Below are positions 58,549 to 64,000 of a stretch of 64,000 nucleotides of DNA, one piece after another (position 1 is the first letter of the stretch; each line of letters begins with the position of its first letter). The notes beneath the pieces were generated by a model that was given only the letters and a program-made list of their open reading frames with translations, was not told the DNA's origin and made no database searches. The stretch spans positions 7,368,989 to 7,432,988 of the forward strand of contig CAIIXF020000006.1 in the NCBI GenBank assembly GCA_903813345.2, in the 5' to 3' direction. The translations under genes were made by a program, and so were the position numbers. This DNA comes from Owenia fusiformis (taxonomy: Eukaryota > Annelida > Polychaeta > Sabellida > Oweniidae).

Positions 58549-59477
58549 CACATCGGAACACCCCGACAACGTTAAAGTCAGATGCCGTTGTCACAAATTG
58601 CGAACGTAGTGTCGCTTCAACTATTAAATCACTTGGTTCTCATTCCATCGGACCTTGTAGTCGCTAATTTTTTGGATGTATTAAGCTCTTGTAATGGTAT
58701 ATATTTTAACCCAATTTGGTTCATATATGTTGCCGTGAATCGCCACAACGGGAACTAGACGCATTACCGTTGTCTTTCAAGATACGGGAGAGGTTAAGCT
58801 AACGATGTTTTTCACAACGTAACCGTGAACGCAAAGTACAAAAATTAACAAAGGAATGTATCGAGCGCTCATAGTTTTATGCGCGCTTAGTCTACTTCAG
58901 ATACTCTTTCAGCTTCAGAGTTTCGGGTTTAGAACGGGAGATTTTGAAATTTGACGTTGGGTCAACGGGAACCATTTTACTATGGATACTATAGAATCAT
59001 TACACGCTATGGTGTAGTCTAAACAAACACTGGATTTGAACGGCTATTTATATGAGAAGGCTACATGAATTTGTATATGGTCGAGTGATACGTACAGGTT
59101 CAGTTTCGATTATATATGCAAAGCTTAACCTCTCAACTGTTAACGTTGTCATCCCGATTTTACAGCACATCCGACCCACATTTAGCACTAGTAATTTATA
59201 CAGTATCCGTTGTCCAATCGTGTGTTATTCTAATCGGTGAAATTAAAGGCTTTTATTTCGAAGGGAGAACGTGTTTAATTATACGATGAGTAGAAGACAC
59301 TTTGATTGATTGCTGTACCTAAGGAATTTAATCTAGGTGCTCTATTAAACGTGCACTTCATGAAAATTGTATAGGAACTTGTGGAACAAATAGTGACAAC
59401 GGTATCTAACTTTACCGTTGTCAGGGTGTTCCGATGAACAGTATCTAACCTTACCGTTGTCAGGGTGTTCCGGTGTG
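58549..59477. mobile_element. CACACCGGAATA-family MITE, diverged copy with nested insertion
   Basis: The left end CACATCGGAACACCC (58549) and right end GGGTGTTCCGGTGTG (to 59477) are inverted. Interior landmarks (CAGATGCCGTTGTCACAAAT, GACACTTTGATTGATTG) match 24852-25325. The right end carries a ~38-bp duplication of its terminal segment (59400-59437 and 59444-59477). A GAGAGGTTAAGC element (58787-59134) is inserted inside. No exact 5-bp duplication remains. Confidence 0.75.
58787..59134. mobile_element. ~348-bp MITE with GAGAGGTTAAGC ends (copy 1)
   Basis: GAGAGGTTAAGCTAACG and GCTTAACCTCTC are inverted ends. The interior (AACGCAAAGTACA, AGAACGGGAGATTTT, GCTATGGTGTAGTCTAAAC) matches copy 2 at 60173-60652. 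It interrupts the 58549-59477 MITE, so it is the younger insertion. Confidence 0.8.
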
Positions 59478-59683
59478 AACATGGGAAATCCTCACTTCAG
59501 CAAATCCACGACTCGTTTACTTAAAGTGTCTCACATATTCGATCAAAATTTGCCATGCAAACATGTTAGTCTACTTTACTGGCCCCCCTTGCTGTAACAA
59601 GGAACCCAAAACACATTAAAACGTAAACATAAACCAATTAGTCACTTCACTATGAAAGTGGGGGTGTTAGCAAATGTATATTA

Positions 59684-60113
59684 GGCCATAAGAAGTAGAT
59701 TCTTTGTTTTGCGTCCTGGCAAAATCCAAATCATGCAAGGGTACAAGGAAAACAAACACAAACTCAAGAAAAAAAAAAAATTTGTTTGCTGAGAAATATA
59801 TACATTTTAGGGGCATAAAAAAGGATGGCATCCCAATTTGCAGTGATTACAAACACATATCTATACATATGATACAATATATAAAAATATAGCTATTATT
59901 CAAGGGTAAAAAATAAGAAAAAACACAATGTATGTCAAATAATTATAACACTGTCAATTTTGACGCACATCAAATTATCCGCCATTTCATCTGATTCTGA
60001 AATGCGATGGTACTTTCAGACCCTTGTGATTGCTATTTGGATGTGTTTTTTCTGATTTACTCAAAATCGTGCAAGCAAGGGGACGCAAAACAGAGGATCT
60101 ACTTCTTATGGCC
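59684..60113. mobile_element. 430-bp MITE with GGCCATAAGAAGTAGAT ends and TTA duplication
   Basis: The inverted ends GGCCATAAGAAGTAGATTCT (59684) and GATCTACTTCTTATGGCC (to 60113) are each flanked by TTA (59681-59683, 60114-60116). Inner words TTTTGCGTCC / GGACGCAAAA extend the arms. A TTA duplication and ends starting GG match the PIF/Harbinger superfamily. No ORF. Confidence 0.82.
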
Positions 60114-60172
60114 TTAGCAGAATACGCTGTGTGCATGGACTAACACAATATCAGTGGTCATTGGAGAGGTTA

Positions 60173-60652
60173 AGCAAATACGGTTTTTCAAAACGTATAC
60201 GTAAACGCAAAGTACATTGAATCAACATAGGATTGTATCGCTTTAGTCTACTTCAGATACCCGTTCAACTTCAAAGTTGCGTGTTTAGAACGGGAGATTT
60301 TAAATTTTCACGTTGCTATCAACGGGAATCATTATACTCATGTCTGTTGAATACTATCCTTGGAATTTTGATTTCGATGCAAAGTATAATTCTTTCTGAA
60401 GAAGATGATGTATGTAACGCATGATTTAACTCCAATAATCTTACGAAACGAGCTCGTTTAAAATATGTATTAGAAAACCAGCTATTGAACTTCATCAATG
60501 GCATACTATGTAATCATTACAAGCTATGGTGTAGTCTAAACAAACACTAGAGCTGAACGGCTATTTATGTGTGAACTCAACATGTATTTGTATAGGGCCG
60601 ATTGATACGTTTAAGTTGCGTCTTGGATTTTATACGGTAGCTTAACCTCTCC
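60173..60652. mobile_element. MITE with GAGAGGTTAAGC ends (copy 2, ~160 bp longer)
   Basis: Ends GGAGAGGTTAAGC and CTTAACCTCTCC. Relative to copy 1 it contains about 160 extra bases at ~60341-60500, either an insertion here or a deletion in copy 1. A 60-codon frame across the extra segment is unremarkable. Confidence 0.8.
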
Positions 60653-62450
60653 ACTTACTGTGTCAACTTAGTAACCCTTGCATATCGTGCTCACTCAAGT
60701 ATTGAATAATTTTTTTATGATCTAAATGTTTTTGGTTTATAAAAAAAGTGATATATTTTAGTTAGAAATACATTAATTAATATATTCATTCAAACAGCAC
60801 TAGAATGCGGGAAGAAAGAGCAATGGTGACAAAATGTAGACAGAATTTTCCGTAAGGGTTTCAAACATTTCTGGACACAATCATACATGTATATAGTGTT
60901 ACTGTTATTTTTAGTGCTGTATTTATAGATATAATTTCACGTATTAAAATCATATTTTCCAGCAATGACTTCAAATCCGGAATCACACCCATATCACATT
61001 TTCTTCAATAACTCCAAACATGTGTAAACATTGACCATGTGCGTATAAATTCAGATTTCACGAGCTCTTTCATATTCGAGTACCTCATACACCCCTGCAT
61101 GGATTTGAGTTGGATTCGCCTTTTATACGTGAGCCGACACACTCGCAAACGCTGATTGGATAAAGATTGCGAGAATCTTTAAATGATCCAAACTGTAGTA
61201 AAAAAAAAAAGTTTTCTTATACTTTTCTAAATATAGGTATGATAAATGGATATTATAAACAAATATGTACTTTCGAGGAATGGTTTTAGAGGTATTTACA
61301 CCCATCCTTCACGATCGCGCTTCGCTACGACCGCAGTTGGAAAGATGTAAAATACAGTTGGACAAAAAAGGATATGGTTTAGCCCCCATAATAAACTTGA
61401 TCTACATTGAACGAAATCTTTTTTGAAAATTCCCGGGGGTAACTGTTTCACTGATTCCAGACAACTCGTTTCCAAGTCAACTGTTTTTCGGTTTTGAGCC
61501 GTCTGAGAACCCTACATTTAGATGCGCTAAATCAGATATGGGCTATATATAGGCTCTTCGTTAACAATATTAACGCCATTTACGGGAAGAGCAAGTTCAC
61601 GTTACATTTTGTCCTTAGTCTATACAAGGTCCCTGTCACGACGAAAACAACGTGATTATATATTAATGTTATAACAGTCAATAAGTCATCAGAAATATAA
61701 CAACAAGGATAAGATGTCACATCCAGTTCCTCTTTCCACAACTACCAAAACGCAATTCTTTATTTCATTTCAAACAATCCATCAAACCTTTCTGTCAATT
61801 TCATGAAAATCGCGCTGTTTCGTTTGAAAATAATTTAAATCAAGCTATTCTTTCCATTGAGCGCCATTACAAAAGTCCACTTACCAAAAATTCATAATGG
61901 TGTTAAAATTTCCTAACAAAAAACTAAGAAAAATTGACACGGAGGTTGTAGCTAAGCATCTCTATATATGTTCATGTCAAGAGGGGATTGATCCCTAAAA
62001 CATAGCCTTGTAAAAAACAAAGATTGCCTTCCAGTAAATATTGTCAAACTGCAATGATACTCACAAACGAGGAGTAATAGCGGTCAGTCTAGTTCACAAT
62101 GTAAAAGAAACTGGACAATGAAGCTTGCAATAACAGAATAATCCGTATAACAATTCAAGTGTAATTAGGTTGGTGCAAGATGAGGATTACTAGTGCACCT
62201 GGGGCAAAACAAAGGATCCGTTACCTAATGTACCTGAAGGTGCCCCCAAAGGTTTCATTGAAAATAATATGAAAATAGTTACTTCTATCAATTATGAACA
62301 CATCGAAAATGAAATTATGTCATTTGGAATAAAACTAAGGCCATTCAGTGCATTTAAGTTTGACTACGCAAATCATTCTAAATATCATTTTAAGGGTATG
62401 TTAGTCTTCATTCATGATCATTTTAAGTATCTTGACCATTCCTCAATCGA
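60653..62450. other. no recognisable feature
   Basis: TTTGAAAATTCCCGGGGG at 61422 repeats a word at 13228. A small inverted pair AAGATTGCGAGAATCTT lies at 61164. Otherwise nothing. Confidence 0.4.
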
Positions 62451-62459
62451 TATATCAGA

Positions 62460-62850
62460 ACATCGTTAAGGTAGAACACAAAGAGCAACATATTTAAAAC
62501 ACATATCATAAAAAACTTTGAAAAAATGAACCTTAATAAATATGTTCTCAACAATAGTACCATGATCACCTCAGTTGTTAACAGTAGGCATTCAACCTAG
62601 AGGGTATATTAATATATCATTAAGGTGGGACACAGAGGGCAACATACTGAAATACACAAATTATAAAATAACCCCTAAAAATAATATATCATATGATAAA
62701 ATGAACCTTGTTAAAAGTGTTCTGAACAATAGTACCATGATCACCCTTATTGTATATACTGTAGCTTTAACCTTGGTATTTAACCTAGATACTATGTCGA
62801 AACATCATTAAAGATAAGGTAGAACACAAAGAGCAACAGTTGAAAATACA
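62460..62850 (+). repeat. ~155-190-bp tandem repeat
   Basis: AAGGTAGAACACAAAGAGCAA at 62468, AGGTGGGACACAGAGGGCAAC at 62624 and AGGTAGAACACAAAGAGCAA at 62818 open successive units. They share AATGAACCTT, AACAATAGTACCATGATCAC and CCTAGA. A 78-codon frame through it is not gene-like. Confidence 0.8.
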
Positions 62851-64000
62851 AAACCTAAATCTAGTTGCGACTTTGCATTGCATTATATTTTCATTGTCAA
62901 AGAAATTGAAACAATGATGACATAATAGTATTAGTTTATTTCATATGACCACTTAACAAGCAATATTCATTCGAACTAATGACTAGCTGAAATATATTTT
63001 TTCGATTATCAGGCTCATTGCTTACATATCACATGTTCTAATAGTATACCCCATGAACAGATTTTTGAAAAACATTATTTTAAGTTACCTTTGTTTAATT
63101 GCTTTATTGCAAATGACACGTTTTCTTTGATCTTGTTATCATTGAAAATTGAATACATATCTGTTTAGAGGTTTGAACACGGTGCTCAGAATTATCTATG
63201 GGAACCCGGGTTGGATGTCTCTGTGGCATGATACATTGACACAATAGTTTATTGAATATGATAGAGTTTGTTGGAAGGTTCAGTCCAGAATATCTTTCAA
63301 GTAAGATTTTTCATTTTTATAGAAGACAATGTTCAAGGCAGAATGGGTTCTTGACTATATTGGCAATTTCAATATGGCCTCCCTTTTGAAACTAAAATTT
63401 TTGCTATACTTTCATATTGTGTATTTTCCACACTTAGGACCCTCTCTTATTTCATGTTCGAATTATAAAATAGTGTCAATACTAAACAATAAAGGTAAAT
63501 TCAGAGGGGGTCTGGTTTGTGGAAGTATCTGTCAATGAATGTAGAAGGTTATTCACTGTTTACAACAAAAACACAATAGGGTGTCTTTCAATACAATAGG
63601 ATTACTAACTATTTATGCATGAATGGTACATGAAATGAAGCTTAGTAGATTAGGACACATTTAATTCTTATATTGAAAAGTGAAATTAAGTCTATCTACA
63701 TAACTAAGATTTAATCAAGGTTCTGTGTGAAAATATGTCAAAATTACTCATTTGAAGAGTCAACATGATATGTGTTAAGAATCACTGTAAAAACACCCTT
63801 TTACCATTTTTTCCACACTATTTTGGTGATTTGTTGAAAATATACTAAATAAAGATTCAAATTGCATAAAAATAATTCTGGAATTCCATTTCACCATTTT
63901 CAATAATTTTCTAAGTTCTTATAGGTACACTAATAGGTACGGATCCTTTGTTGCTTTTATCACATAGTACTGGCTTTTAATGATCGTCTCAATGACCAGA
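62851..64000. other. no recognisable feature
   Basis: AT-rich sequence to the window edge, without supported ORFs or repeats. Confidence 0.4.

Overview
This is a eukaryotic nuclear window. It is AT-rich and gene-poor, and a dense layer of interspersed repeats, long inverted repeats and transposable-element relics covers much of it. The one confident gene is an intronless-looking rhodopsin-class GPCR at 36116-37369 (+). No sign of prokaryotic organisation is present. GPCR style, tetranucleotide (TGTC)n tracts, LINE tails and the mix of DNA-transposon families suggest a non-vertebrate bilaterian, probably marine (mollusc, annelid, hemichordate or similar). I cannot name the species.

Layout. 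0-1.6 kb: a mariner-like transposase tail whose TA junction cuts a second repeat, then a TTAA-flanked element carrying a nested 305-bp MITE and a tRNA-like Pol III box pair. 3.39-8.69 kb: a 5.3-kb element with ~1.2-kb inverted arms built of ~182-bp tandem units, holding a decayed ORF. 10-16 kb: hairpins, a pentanucleotide satellite and an element with TTAACCGG ends. 16.5-17.4 kb and 26.3-26.7 kb: 3' coding tails of two different non-LTR retrotransposons. 24.1-25.3 kb: two intact elements with 5-bp target duplications. 27.1-27.6 kb: a dense array of AGCTTTG-like motifs. 30.0-34.6 kb: two more 5-bp-duplication elements, one of 2.9 kb and one an 849-bp near-perfect palindrome. 36.1-37.4 kb: the GPCR. 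37.4-38.7 kb: an RSS-like element starting 25 bp after its stop codon. 39-43.9 kb: a TTAA palindrome and a family with CTATCACACC ends. 45.8 kb: (TCTG)n. 49-55 kb: a degenerate ACTAGGGAACC satellite and a 4.9-kb inverted repeat. 55.9-60.7 kb: further MITEs nested in each other. 60.7-64 kb: little besides a ~170-bp tandem repeat.

The main discovery candidate is a set of five elements (24129-24742, 24852-25325, 30014-32886, 33739-34587, 37394-38683). All begin CAC, end GTG and are bounded by exact 5-bp target duplications (GTTTA, ATATC, ATATT, CACGA, ATATT). That combination is the hallmark of Transib/RAG-type transposition, and one terminus, CACGGTG, is one base from the V(D)J heptamer. None of the five shows a transposase, so they look like non-autonomous passengers of an enzyme encoded elsewhere. 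Coordinates of imperfect arms are estimates by eye. Family assignments of DNA transposons rest on termini and duplications only.
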